64,000 bases of DNA from Natranaeroarchaeum sp042663585 (GTDB taxonomy: Archaea; Halobacteriota; Halobacteria; Halobacteriales; Natronoarchaeaceae), in contig NZ_JBHTAN010000006.1 of assembly GCF_042663585.1 (NCBI RefSeq), positions 2,790,001 through 2,854,000 on the forward strand, written 5' to 3'. Every line of letters starts with the position of its first letter. Positions within the stretch are counted from its first letter, which is position 1. Below are positions 44,022 through 52,841 of this stretch, in pieces. The notes below the pieces were generated by a model, which ran no database searches, was not told where the DNA came from, and saw only the letters and a program-made list of their open reading frames with translations. The translations under genes and the position numbers were made by a program.

Positions 44022-44703
44022 CTGGAACACCGGTCGGTCGCCGATGGACCCCAAACTCGGCCCGCCAAACGGTCACGAATCCCGAAACGACGACGATGTG
44101 GTCACGTCGACCGGAACGACGACGGTGGGCATCGCCACCGAGGACGGCGTCGTAATCGGTACCGACATGCGCGCCAGTCTCGGCGGCCGCTTCGTCTCGA
44201 ACAAGGACGTCCAGAAGGTTGAGCCGATTCACCCGACGGCGGCGATGACGCTCGTCGGTTCCGTCGGCGGTGCACAGTCGTTCATCCGCTCGCTTCGGTC
44301 GGAGGCGGCGCTGTACGAGACCCGCCGTGGCGAATCGATGAGCATCCCCGCGCTGGCGACGATGGCCGGCAACTACGCCCGCGGCGGCCCGTTCCGCGCG
44401 ATCAACCCGATCCTCGGCGGCGTCGACGCAGAGGGCAGTCACGTCTACAGCATCGACCCCGCAGGCGGCGTCGTTTCCGACGACTACACGGTCACGGGGA
44501 GCGGGATGCAGGTCGCCTACGGCGTCCTCGAAAACGATTACGAGGAGGGCCTCTCGCTGGAGGAGACCCGCACACTCGTCGCTCGCGCCGTCCACAGCGC
44601 GACCGAGCGCGACACCGCTAGCGGCAACGGCGTCTTCCTCGCCGACATCACGGGCGACGGCGTCGAGATCGAGGGCCACAAGGACTTCGACGACGTGCTG
44701 TAG
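44014..44703 (+). CDS. psmB: Proteasome subunit beta
   Basis: 229 residues. A 34-residue propeptide ends in STG, and autocleavage between G34 and T35 would expose the catalytic Thr in TTTVGIATEDGVVIGTD. The catalytic Asp and the Lys in FVSNKDVQKV are kept. Overlap with psmA (ATGAGTAA) secures equal synthesis. A T5 tract at 44711-44715 may end the transcript. Confidence 0.97.
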   Translation: MSNWNTGRSPMDPKLGPPNGHESRNDDDVVTSTGTTTVGIATEDGVVIGTDMRASLGGRFVSNKDVQKVEPIHPTAAMTLVGSVGGAQSFIRSLRSEAALYETRRGESMSIPALATMAGNYARGGPFRAINPILGGVDAEGSHVYSIDPAGGVVSDDYTVTGSGMQVAYGVLENDYEEGLSLEETRTLVARAVHSATERDTASGNGVFLADITGDGVEIEGHKDFDDVL

Positions 44704-44710
44704 CGTCGGG

Positions 44711-44715
44711 TTTTT
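44711..44715 (+). terminator. Short T-tract after psmB
   Basis: GGGTTTTTCC starts 5 nt after the psmB stop, before the convergent toxin-like gene. Confidence 0.35.
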
Positions 44716-44727
44716 CCATTGGGCCGT

Positions 44728-45165
44728 CTACTGGCTGTCGAACGGGTTTTCGGCGCTCGATAGCCGGATACAACTATCGAGGGCGTCGAAGTCATCGTCC
44801 CAGGTATACAGATACTCTAACTCCGTCCGTTCCATGTATGCCGCGATCGTCGCATCTCCGAAGGCGAGGCCCTCGTAGGTTTCGAACAGTTCTACTGCTC
44901 GGTGAAAGTCGGCTTGTGCCGAGTGAACGATCTCGAAGCCTGCTGATTCGGACAGGCGTTGACGGAGGTCGATAGCAATATCGTGACGTTGACGCTCGTG
45001 AATCCAGTTCAACGTCTCTAGCAGGACACTATCTGTTACCACACCGGTCGGTAGTTCTCCGCTGTCGATGCCCCGAACGATATCGACTGCTCGTCGGTGG
45101 CGATCGTCTGCTCTCGTGTTCTTGTAATCAATGAGGACGTTCGTATCGACGACAGCTCTTCCCAT
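44728..45165 (-). CDS. PIN-domain toxin (VapC-like)
   Basis: 145 residues, typical VapC length. Metal-binding acidic residues are in place: D7 (VVDTNVLID), E50 (SVLLETLNW), D104 (FGDATIAAY), D123-125 (WDDDFDAL). VapC toxins are RNases that cut tRNA or rRNA. The gene follows the AbrB-type antitoxin gene with a 1-nt overlap. It lies between the proteasome operon and ahcY, an odd, probably mobile insertion. Confidence 0.92.
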   Translation of the reverse strand: MGRAVVDTNVLIDYKNTRADDRHRRAVDIVRGIDSGELPTGVVTDSVLLETLNWIHERQRHDIAIDLRQRLSESAGFEIVHSAQADFHRAVELFETYEGLAFGDATIAAYMERTELEYLYTWDDDFDALDSCIRLSSAENPFDSQ

Positions 45166-45437
45166 CAGTTATCCTCTTCAAACGTTGGATCGGATTCGTA
45201 TCCTGCAACATCGTGTCCCTCGAGGCCATCGCTCCCGAGATCGGCCTGTAGATCGTCGTCGTCGAATGCCCCGTATCGCTGGCGAACGATCTCTACGGAC
45301 AGATTTCCTTCTTTGTCGACGTCCCAGCGGAGCCTGTCGCCAGGTTCGATGTCCAGCCGTCGGCGGAGCGAAGCGGGGACAGTGACCATCCCACGGTCAC
45401 TAACTTTCGTTTCTTCGGGTGTTCCGTCGGTTGCCAT
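45165..45437 (-). CDS. AbrB/MazE-type antitoxin
   Basis: 90 residues. The N-terminal half is a SpoVT-AbrB swapped-hairpin domain (TKVSDRGMVTVPASLRRRLDIEPGDRLRWDVDKEGNLSVEIVR). The acidic C-terminal half (ending DPTFEEDN) would wrap the PIN toxin. It is first in the two-gene unit, which is typical. The promoter carries repeats suited to autoregulation. Confidence 0.9.
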   Translation of the reverse strand: MATDGTPEETKVSDRGMVTVPASLRRRLDIEPGDRLRWDVDKEGNLSVEIVRQRYGAFDDDDLQADLGSDGLEGHDVAGYESDPTFEEDN

Positions 45438-45460
45438 ATCACGAAATACTGCGTCTCTTC

Positions 45461-45482
45461 ATATACATGTTGCCCTACATGT
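45461..45482. promoter_or_regulatory. vapB promoter with TACATGT repeats
   Basis: TACATGT occurs at 45464-45470 and 45476-45482, 12 bp apart (about one helical turn). The first overlaps the minus-strand TATA candidate ACATGTATAT, 24-33 nt before the antitoxin ATG. This is a likely operator for the antitoxin/toxin complex. Confidence 0.5.
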
Positions 45483-45491
45483 GATATGCAC

Positions 45492-45504
45492 TCGTTAATA
45501 ACGA
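45492..45504. promoter_or_regulatory. TCGTTA-A-TAACGA palindrome
   Basis: A perfect 6-1-6 inverted repeat between the divergent antitoxin (start 45437) and ahcY (start 45572). It could control either gene. Confidence 0.4.
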
Positions 45505-45571
45505 ATCACTTCGTACCGAGATCCGAGACAGGTCCGGTAGCGTAAAGGAGATGCTGGCCCTCCGTTCGAGC

Positions 45572-46855
45572 ATGAGTGATTACCAGCCGATCTCCGAGCA
45601 CCTCGACGACGTCGAGGGCGCTCGCGAGGACGGCCACCGAAAGATGGACTGGGCACGCCAGCACATGCCGATTCTGAACGCGCTTCGCGACGACTTCGTC
45701 GCCGACCAGCCCCTGGAGGGCCAGCGCATCGGGATGGCGATGCACGTCGAAGCGAAGACGGCGTGTCTGGTCGAACTGCTCGCGGAAGGCGGTGCTGACG
45801 TGGCGATCACCGGCTGTAACCCCCTCTCCACCCACGACGACGTCAGCGCGGCGCTGGACGAGCACGACCACATCAGTAGCTACGCGAAACGCGGCGTCGA
45901 CGACGAGGAGTACTACGCCGCCATCGACGCCGTTATCGACCACGAACCGACGATTACGGTCGACGACGGCGCGGACCTGATCTTCCGCATCCACGAGGAG
46001 TACCCCGAACTGATCGACTCCATCGTCGGTGGCTGTGAGGAGACCACTACCGGCGTCCACCGCCTGCGCGCGATGGACGAGGACGACGCGCTCGACTACC
46101 CGGTCTTTGCCGTCAACGACACGCCGATGAAGCGGTTGTTCGACAACGTTCACGGCACCGGTGAGTCCTCGCTGGCGAACATCGCCATGACGACGAACCT
46201 CTCGTGGGCCGGCAAGACCCTCGTCGTCGCCGGCTACGGCGACTGTGGCCGCGGCGTCGCGAAGAAGGCCTCGGGCCAGAACGCGGACGTCATCGTCACC
46301 GAAGTCGAACCACGCCGCGCGCTCGAAGCCCACATGGAAGGCTACGAGGTCAAGCCGATGGCCGAAGCCGCGAAAGAGGGCGACGTCTTCATCACCACGA
46401 CCGGGAACCGCGACGTCATCACCGATGAACACTTCGAGGCCATGCAGGACGGCGTTCTGCTCGCCAACGCGGGCCACTTCGACGTCGAGGTCAACCTCGA
46501 TCAGCTATCGGACCTCGCAGTCGACACCTACGAGGCCCGAGACGGCGTCCAGACGTACGAACTCGACGACGGCCGCCGCCTCAACGTCCTCGCCGAGGGT
46601 CGTCTGGTCAACCTCGCCAGCCCCATCGCGCTGGGCCACCCCGTCGAAGTGATGGACCAGAGCTTCGGGATTCAGGCCGTCGCCGCCCGCGAAATCGCCC
46701 AGAACGGTGACGAGTACGCGGCCGGCGCCCACGACGTCCCGGACGACCTGGACCGGGAGATCGCCGAGATCAAACTCCACGCCGAGGGTGTGGAGTTCGA
46801 CTCGCTCTCCGACGAGCAGGCCGAGTACATGAGTAGCTGGGACCACGGGACGTAA
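45572..46855 (+). CDS. ahcY: Adenosylhomocysteinase (SAH hydrolase)
   Basis: 427 residues from ATG 45572 (alternative ATG 45551). Short archaeal form lacking the 40-residue insert of plant and bacterial enzymes. NAD site VVAGYGDCGRGVAKKA, catalytic blocks ETKTAxL-like VEAKTACLVELL, and KRLFDN (MKRLFDNVHGTGES). Splits S-adenosylhomocysteine to adenosine and homocysteine, relieving product inhibition of methyltransferases. NAD is a tight cofactor. Confidence 0.97.
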   Translation: MSDYQPISEHLDDVEGAREDGHRKMDWARQHMPILNALRDDFVADQPLEGQRIGMAMHVEAKTACLVELLAEGGADVAITGCNPLSTHDDVSAALDEHDHISSYAKRGVDDEEYYAAIDAVIDHEPTITVDDGADLIFRIHEEYPELIDSIVGGCEETTTGVHRLRAMDEDDALDYPVFAVNDTPMKRLFDNVHGTGESSLANIAMTTNLSWAGKTLVVAGYGDCGRGVAKKASGQNADVIVTEVEPRRALEAHMEGYEVKPMAEAAKEGDVFITTTGNRDVITDEHFEAMQDGVLLANAGHFDVEVNLDQLSDLAVDTYEARDGVQTYELDDGRRLNVLAEGRLVNLASPIALGHPVEVMDQSFGIQAVAAREIAQNGDEYAAGAHDVPDDLDREIAEIKLHAEGVEFDSLSDEQAEYMSSWDHGT

Positions 46856-46879
46856 GCGCTCAAACCCGCTTCTTTGCGG

Positions 46880-48370
46880 CTATTCTGCGGTTTCGACGGC
46901 TGTGGTAGCGTCTGCTGATTCCTCGCTCTCGTCGCTGTCGATCACGCCCTGATCCCAGTTCCCGACGACGAACCAGACAGCAACGACGCCGGCGGCGGCG
47001 ACGTGCGAGAAGGCGATGCCCCACCAGACGCCCATCGCGCCCATCGAGAGCGCCGTGATGAACACCAGCGTCGGCGGGATCCGCAGGCCCCACTGGGCGA
47101 GCGCGGAAAAGAGAAACGCCGTGCGAGTGCTACCAGCGCCGCGAAAGCCGGCGTTGATGACCTGAAACAGGCCCATGAACACGTAGGTCGGGCCGATGAT
47201 CTTGAAGTAGTCCGTCCCCATCCGGACGACGGCCTCGGCCCCCTCGCCCTCGATGAAGACCGAGACGATAGCCTCGGCGAAGACGAACGCGAGCAGGCTG
47301 AAGACGGCGAGGACGCCGAAGATAATCCCCGAACTGAGCAGGACGGCCTTGCGCGCTCGGCCCTGTTTGCCTGCGCCGAGGCTCTGTCCGACTGCGGTTT
47401 CGGTGCCCTGTGCCAGGCCGACAGCGGGGAGATAGACCAGCGTGTTGATCCGGTTTCCGATCCCGTAGGCGGCGACGGCGTCGGCGCTCACCAGCCCCAC
47501 CAGCGCCGTCATACCGGTGTACGCCAGCGAGTCCGCACCGCGTTCGAGGCCGGAGGGCCCGCCGACGTCGATGATCTTCCGGACCACGTCGAGTTCGGGT
47601 TTGAGATCCGCGAGCGAGAGGTCGATGCCGACCCGGCCGGTAAACAGCAACCAGAAGCCGATGGCTGCGCCGACGCCCCGCGAGAAGACGGTGGCGACGG
47701 CAGCACCCTGCACGCCGTAGCCGGTAAAGCCCGTCGCGGCGAGCAGGTCAGCCTGGAGGTCGACCAGACCGACCCACGCGAACAACGGGTTGCCCTCGAA
47801 GCCGAGGATCAAGAACGGATCTAGCAGGACGTTGATGCTCACGCTGAGCACCATCAGATACAGCGGTGTCCGCGTGTCGCCCCACCCACGGAGGATGGCC
47901 TGGAAGATGAAGAAGCCGAACATGAAGACGACGCCGATGAAGATAGTCCGGGTGTACTCGACGGCCATCTGATGGGTCGCTGTGCCGGGATCGGTGCCGA
48001 TGTACGGCAGCAGGATGGGCGCGAGCAGGTAGCCCATCGCGGCCAGTAGTACGGAGGTAATAGAGACGAACGTGATCGTCTGGCCGGCGACGCGGGCGAC
48101 TCTCTCCTCGTTGCCCGCACCCTTGTGCTGGGCGACCAGCACCGTTCCGGCGACGGTCAGCCCGCTCCCGACGCTGATCATCAGGAAGGCAAAGGGAAGC
48201 GCAAAGCCGAGCGCGGCGACGGCGTCCGCACCGAGGCGTCCGACGAAGTACGTGTCGATCAGGTTGTAGGTGACCTGCAGGAGCTGTGAGGCGACTATGG
48301 GACCCGCAAGAACGAGCAATGGAACCAGTAGTCGCCCCTCGGTGAGGTCGACCGACCGGTCGTCACTCAT
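46880..48370 (-). CDS. MATE family efflux transporter
   Basis: 496 residues with 12 helices. N-terminal MATE features LAGPIVASQLLQVTYNLIDTYFVGRLGADAVAALG and the second-half counterpart GNRINTLVYLPAVGLAQGTETAVGQSLGAG are both seen, as is HMAVEYTRTIFIG. Probably a Na+- or H+-coupled exporter of organic cations. Acidic C-terminal tail. Paralogue of the gene at 41658. Confidence 0.93.
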   Translation of the reverse strand: MSDDRSVDLTEGRLLVPLLVLAGPIVASQLLQVTYNLIDTYFVGRLGADAVAALGFALPFAFLMISVGSGLTVAGTVLVAQHKGAGNEERVARVAGQTITFVSITSVLLAAMGYLLAPILLPYIGTDPGTATHQMAVEYTRTIFIGVVFMFGFFIFQAILRGWGDTRTPLYLMVLSVSINVLLDPFLILGFEGNPLFAWVGLVDLQADLLAATGFTGYGVQGAAVATVFSRGVGAAIGFWLLFTGRVGIDLSLADLKPELDVVRKIIDVGGPSGLERGADSLAYTGMTALVGLVSADAVAAYGIGNRINTLVYLPAVGLAQGTETAVGQSLGAGKQGRARKAVLLSSGIIFGVLAVFSLLAFVFAEAIVSVFIEGEGAEAVVRMGTDYFKIIGPTYVFMGLFQVINAGFRGAGSTRTAFLFSALAQWGLRIPPTLVFITALSMGAMGVWWGIAFSHVAAAGVVAVWFVVGNWDQGVIDSDESEESADATTAVETAE

Positions 48371-48516
48371 CGTTCACCTCGCTCCGGATCTTTGAACAAG
48401 TCGTCGTTCACAGTTAGGATAGTCGAGGCTCTCCGTCACTGAGTTAAACATCTCACGGTCCTGGCACGGAAGAGGGCGGTCCCGGCGGGAGAATGTGGGT
48501 AGAACTGTCGTCGGCG

Positions 48517-49824
48517 TTACTCGGTGAAGTCCTCGATTGTCGGCCGGTCGTGGTCGCCGGGGAACTCGTCGACCGGTGCCTGCACCTGGTCGCCGCTTTC
48601 CATGTCCTTGATCGTCACTTCGTCGTTTTCGAGGTCGCGCTCGCCGACGATGACGACCGTGTCGGCGTTGATCGAATCGGCGTAGTTCATCTGTGCGCCG
48701 AAGCTACGGTCGGCGACGTCGCTCTCGACGACGTTGCCAGCGCCCCGGAGTTCGCGGGCGATCCGTGCGGCGACGGGCCGCGTATCCCCGACCTGGAGGA
48801 CGTAGTAGTCCGTCGAGAGGCTTTCCTCGGGCCAGACACCGGCGCGCTGGAGGAGCAGCGAGAGCGTCGCGTCGCCGGGCGCGAAGCCGACTGCGGGTGT
48901 CGGCTGGCCGCCGAAGCTCTCGATCAGGTCGTCGTAGCGCCCGCCGCCGAAGACGGCGCGGGAGACCTCGCCAGTCGAGTCGAAACACTCGAAGACGACG
49001 CCGGTGTAGTAATCGAGTCCCCGCGCGGTCTCGAGAGAGAGGTCGCAGTACTCGCGGACGCCGAAGTCGGCGGCGGCGTCGAGGACGTTCTGGAGATTGG
49101 TGACCGCCGCCTCGATGCGGTCAGTTCCCGCGAACTCGATCAGGTCGTCGAGTTCGTCCTCGTCGACGTCGAGCAGGTCGTCGAACTCGCGGGCCTGCTC
49201 GTAGGAAAGCCCCGCGTCGACGAGCAGTTCGTGATACTCGGCCTCTTCGATCTTTGCGCTCTTGTCGACGGCACGGATCGCGGCCTGTGTGGCGATTTCG
49301 CCCTCGAAGCTCTCCAGCAGGCCGCCGAGGATATCCCGGTGAGAGACGCGGAACTCGAAGTCGTCGGCGTCGAGGCCGAGGTTCGTCAGCATGTCGGCCG
49401 CGACGGCCAGCACTTCGGCGTCGGCGGTCGGCTCGCTGGAGCCGAAGATGTCGACGTTGGTCTGATAGAACTCGCGAAAGCGTCCCTGCTGGGGCTCCTC
49501 GTAGCGCCAGAACGCCCGTGTCGAGAACCACTTGATCGGCTTCGAGAGCTCCTGCTGTTTGGCGACGACCATCCGTGCGACCGTCGGCGTCAGTTCGGGC
49601 GTCAGCGCGATGTGTCGGCCACCCTTGTCCTCGAAACTGTATAGCTCCTCGACGATTTCCTCGCCGCTCTTGTCGATATAGAGCTGTGCGTCCTCCATCG
49701 CGGGCGTACCGATCTCACGGAAGCCGTAGCTTCGTACCGTGGACTCGACCGCGTCGAACATCTGCCGACGGGCCTGCATCTCCTCCGGATAGAAATCCCG
49801 GAACCCCTTGATACGTTCGTACAT
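48517..49824 (-). CDS. hisS: Histidyl-tRNA synthetase
   Basis: 435 residues from ATG 49822-49824. Class II motifs: KGFRDFYPEEM start, motif 2 RAFWRYEEPQQGRFREFYQTNVDIFG, histidine-specific ARGLDYYTGVVFE, and motif 3 GGGRYDDLIESFGGQPTPAVGFAPG. C-terminal anticodon-binding domain YYVLQVGD ... VVIVGERDLE. Some haloarchaeal annotations extend the frame upstream, but those residues lack similarity and overlap the transporter gene. Confidence 0.97.
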   Translation of the reverse strand: MYERIKGFRDFYPEEMQARRQMFDAVESTVRSYGFREIGTPAMEDAQLYIDKSGEEIVEELYSFEDKGGRHIALTPELTPTVARMVVAKQQELSKPIKWFSTRAFWRYEEPQQGRFREFYQTNVDIFGSSEPTADAEVLAVAADMLTNLGLDADDFEFRVSHRDILGGLLESFEGEIATQAAIRAVDKSAKIEEAEYHELLVDAGLSYEQAREFDDLLDVDEDELDDLIEFAGTDRIEAAVTNLQNVLDAAADFGVREYCDLSLETARGLDYYTGVVFECFDSTGEVSRAVFGGGRYDDLIESFGGQPTPAVGFAPGDATLSLLLQRAGVWPEESLSTDYYVLQVGDTRPVAARIARELRGAGNVVESDVADRSFGAQMNYADSINADTVVIVGERDLENDEVTIKDMESGDQVQAPVDEFPGDHDRPTIEDFTE

Positions 49825-49865
49825 GTCCTCCGGTTGGCCGAGCGGACGCTTGAAACCTGCCTTTC

Positions 49866-50741
49866 CTAGATGGCGATCATCGTTACACCGGCCACGGCAA
49901 GCACCGCAGCGACGATCCGGATCCGGAAGTGTTCTTCCCCGAGCACGACGCCGCCGAGGATCACCGCGACGATGGCCTGTGTGTTCACGATCGGCGAGGC
50001 GATGCTCGCCGGAATCAGCGAGAACGCCAGAGTCGTCGTGTGCTCGCCCAGCGCGACGATCACACCCGCCCCGGCGAGTTTGGGCAGGTCGGCGCGCAGG
50101 GTATCGGGGACGTTCTGTACCGCCGAGGGGAGAAAGACGAGGAGGACGCCGGCGAGCAACAGCGGCACCCACAGTGCGGTCGGCACCGCGAGTTCCTGGA
50201 GAACGACCCGCCTGCCGACGTCGGTGACCGCAAACAGCATCGCCGAGAGCAACGCCAACTGTGCCGGACGGGAGTGGGCGGCGCGCCGGATCGGTTCGAG
50301 CAGGCTCCCGGCCCGGTAGTTCGCCACGTAGACTGCGAGCGTCGCGACGACCACGCCAGTGACCTGCAACAGCGTGAGGAACTGGCCCAGCAGGAGCACC
50401 TCGATTGGGAGCACGAAGACGGGAACGATCTTGTTGATCGGCGCGACGTAGGAGACCTCGCCGGTCTGGATCGCGTACAGAAAGAGGATGAACGCGCCCG
50501 CGGTGCTCAGGATCGTCAGTGCGATCACGATGACGTGTTCGAGGCCAGCCCCGGACAGCGAGGCGGCGTCGCCGTTGGCGAGCCCTCTCGCCGTTATCGG
50601 CGCGTAAAACAGGATCGCGAAGGCGTTCACACAGACCGCGAGCGTCGTCGCCGGGAACTCGTCGAAGTAGCGCTTGAGGACGAACAGGTAGCTCCCCCAG
50701 ACGAACGCGGCGAGAATCGAGTAGACAATGCCGATTTCCAT
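49866..50741 (-). CDS. EamA/DMT-superfamily transporter
   Basis: 291 residues, ten membrane helices arranged as two five-helix EamA repeats. Repeat 1 ends with SYVAPINKIVPVFVLPIEVLLLGQ, repeat 2 with ASPIVNTQAIVAVILGGVVLGEEHFR, the typical position of the conserved Pro/Glu pattern. Small-metabolite exporter or importer; substrate unknown. It lies 41 nt upstream of hisS on the same strand. Confidence 0.9.
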   Translation of the reverse strand: MEIGIVYSILAAFVWGSYLFVLKRYFDEFPATTLAVCVNAFAILFYAPITARGLANGDAASLSGAGLEHVIVIALTILSTAGAFILFLYAIQTGEVSYVAPINKIVPVFVLPIEVLLLGQFLTLLQVTGVVVATLAVYVANYRAGSLLEPIRRAAHSRPAQLALLSAMLFAVTDVGRRVVLQELAVPTALWVPLLLAGVLLVFLPSAVQNVPDTLRADLPKLAGAGVIVALGEHTTTLAFSLIPASIASPIVNTQAIVAVILGGVVLGEEHFRIRIVAAVLAVAGVTMIAI

Positions 50742-50908
50742 CGAGTTACCACCCCAAGCCGCTCGAATCGACTGTCGGCTTCGCCAGGAAAATCATACCA
50801 GGAAATTGCCTGTGATCTCTGAAACATCCGTCGAAACCCCGTTTGGATGCCTTGCAGTGTAGCGGTCCCATCGCAAGCGTTTACTTGGCCGGTACAGTAG
50901 CTCTCGCC

Positions 50909-51373
50909 ATGGCTCACTGTCCACTGGCGGATGACTGCCCGAGTTTCTCCGAACGCATCGAAGGGATGGGATGTAGCCACTACGGCGACCGTGGTGGCAA
51001 GGAGTGGTGTAACCACTACGGTCAGCCGATCTCCGAACTGAAGACGCAGCCCGTCAAACCAAACGAAGAAGTCGTCGTCGACGTGACCGACATCCACGAG
51101 AGCGGTGCCGGCGTCGGCCGGACCGAAGACGGATTCATCATCCTCGTCGATGGAATCCTTCCCGAAGCCCGCGCACGCGTCAAGATCACTAACGTCCACT
51201 CCAACCACGCCCAGGGCGAGGAGGTAGAGCGACTCCCGATGGACGAGGAGGAGGAAGACGAAGAGACCGAGGACGCCGATGCCGACGACGAGGAGACGTC
51301 GGACCGCGAGCGAACTGATCCGACCGACCGCAGCCCACAACTCGGAAGTCGCGAAGACTTCTGGGGCTCGTAA
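50909..51373 (+). CDS. TRAM-domain protein with N-terminal cysteine motif
   Basis: 154 residues from ATG 50909. The first 50 residues contain four cysteines (MAHCPLADDC ... GCSHYGD ... WCNHYG) with nearby His, a likely zinc site. Residues 50-110 are a TRAM RNA-binding OB fold (VVVDVTDIHESGAGVGRTEDGFIILVDGILPEARARVKITNV). The tail is highly acidic. In haloarchaea such stand-alone TRAM proteins bind structured RNA and may act as RNA chaperones; here that role is family-based inference. Confidence 0.9.
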   Translation: MAHCPLADDCPSFSERIEGMGCSHYGDRGGKEWCNHYGQPISELKTQPVKPNEEVVVDVTDIHESGAGVGRTEDGFIILVDGILPEARARVKITNVHSNHAQGEEVERLPMDEEEEDEETEDADADDEETSDRERTDPTDRSPQLGSREDFWGS

Positions 51374-51506
51374 GCGGCAAACGTCCCGACCCGCCAGCTC
51401 TGGACAGCCACCGGCCCGCGATTCTATCGGCGACATACCCACTTGCGTTCTTCCCGTTGCATCCGCCTTATTAACGCTTGTTTGGCGAATACTGCTCACA
51501 TACGTT

Positions 51507-51517
51507 ACTTTTTTTAT
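51507..51517 (+). promoter_or_regulatory. TATA-like T-rich element before the 51540 gene
   Basis: TTTTTTTATG lies ~23-33 nt before the ATG at 51540, fitting a leaderless transcript. The upstream gap (51374-51506) contains no gene I can support. Confidence 0.4.
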
Positions 51518-51539
51518 GCCTCATTAAAACGATAGCTGT

Positions 51540-52532
51540 ATGGCATCTGACAGAGGAGTACCAAAATACAGCCGCCAGGACCTGCGGAAGGCAACGCGCT
51601 TTACCGATGGGGACTACCGGGGTATCAATCCCCGTGAGTTCTACCGGCGACTGAAACGACGGCTCGAAGAGATCCAGACGAAAAACGACTTCAAGTACGA
51701 GACGGTCGGGACACAGGACTCTGATCTGGACATCATCAGCGAGGAAGTCGGCCAGAAGACCGGGCGCCTCGACGGCCGGCTCATGGCGGAATCGGACTGG
51801 GGCATGCTCGGCACCGGCAAGATCGAATACAAACCGTACGGCCCCCACGGGGCACTTATGATCGTGATCGGCCTGCTCGTGGCCGTTGCCACCGGACTCG
51901 CCGAGGAACTCGTGTACGCGGCCCTCGGTGGGGTACTCGTCGTCGCGGGGATCTACCTGTATTTCAAGACCGAGACTGGGGAGTTCCCCGTCGCTAGAAA
52001 GGACATCATCCGGATTCTGATGACTGGCGAGGTTAGCGAACGAACCATCGAGGACACCGACGAGGAACGGACCGACATCTTCGCGAATATGAGTGTCATC
52101 TACGCCGGTGACACGTTTGTCAACGTCTACACCGGCCGGATGAGCTCGAACATCGACGCCGACTCCTTCGAGGAACTCGACTGGACGCTCGGCCGCCAGC
52201 TATCGAAAACCGTCCAGGAGTGGCACGACGACATCGTCTCAAGCGAGCACGCGCTCAACCCTAGCTCCGGATTCATCGACCATCTCGGCGCGTGGTCGAA
52301 CCGCGACACCTCGAACCGCCGATACAAGAATACGATCGATCAGGTCCAGTCACGTATCAACGGCTCGTTCGACGTCCGACTCGCGTACACCGAAACGCTT
52401 CTCGACGAAGTCGAGGCCGACGTGCGCGACGATGTCGCTGACCAGCAGGAAGCGATCAACGCGGAACTCGAAGAGCTTTCACAGGAGATGGAGGTCTACG
52501 TCGAGCGAGAAGGGCTCAAACACACGCAGTAA
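51540..52532 (+). CDS. Uncharacterised protein with two central membrane helices
   Basis: 330 residues. Soluble N-terminal ~95 residues (with RGINPREFYRRLKRRLEEIQ), two membrane helices near residues 100-142 (GALMIVIGLLVAVATGL and LVYAALGGVLVVAGIYLYF), then a ~190-residue soluble part ending in a charged coiled coil (ADQQEAINAELEELSQEMEVYVE). No family recognised. Both ends probably face the cytoplasm. First in a run of three unknown membrane proteins. Confidence 0.7.
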   Translation: MASDRGVPKYSRQDLRKATRFTDGDYRGINPREFYRRLKRRLEEIQTKNDFKYETVGTQDSDLDIISEEVGQKTGRLDGRLMAESDWGMLGTGKIEYKPYGPHGALMIVIGLLVAVATGLAEELVYAALGGVLVVAGIYLYFKTETGEFPVARKDIIRILMTGEVSERTIEDTDEERTDIFANMSVIYAGDTFVNVYTGRMSSNIDADSFEELDWTLGRQLSKTVQEWHDDIVSSEHALNPSSGFIDHLGAWSNRDTSNRRYKNTIDQVQSRINGSFDVRLAYTETLLDEVEADVRDDVADQQEAINAELEELSQEMEVYVEREGLKHTQ

Positions 52533-52586
52533 TCGCAGTTCCGCCGTATCCGTCAATTATATTATTTCCGATTACAGTGTTAGTCT

Positions 52587-52841
52587 ATGTCACATATCAA
52601 GGGAACTATCCACGGACTCGCTTCGATGGGTGCGATCATCCTCGCCGGCCTGACCAACAATCTGCTCACGGAACACGTCGGCGTCGTCGAGCGCCTCTCG
52701 GAACTCTCCGTGCGGCTACTGGTCGAGACCGCACGGCTCCCGGTCGACGAGGGCGTGGCCCGGATCGTCATCCCGGCGGGCCTCGTCGTGGGCCTGTGGG
52801 TGTTTCTCTTCGAACTCAAACAGGTGACAAACGAGGGTTAG
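52587..52841 (+). CDS. Small two-helix membrane protein
   Basis: 84 residues: helix 1 (GLASMGAIILAGLTNNLL), an amphipathic middle (VGVVERLSELSVRLLVETARLP), helix 2 (IVIPAGLVVGLWVFLFEL). AT-rich element ATTATTTCC ~25 nt upstream. Unknown function. Its TAG overlaps the next convergent stop in TTAG (52838-52841). Confidence 0.65.
   Translation: MSHIKGTIHGLASMGAIILAGLTNNLLTEHVGVVERLSELSVRLLVETARLPVDEGVARIVIPAGLVVGLWVFLFELKQVTNEG

Noticed and set aside
47003..47824. 273-codon plus-strand frame opposite the MATE gene at 46880
   Set aside because: Charged, repetitive shadow translation; the membrane protein on the other strand is certain.
49825..50172. N-terminal extension of HisRS
   Set aside because: Overlaps the EamA transporter gene and has no similarity to the HisRS family; ATG at 49822-49824 gives the conserved start.
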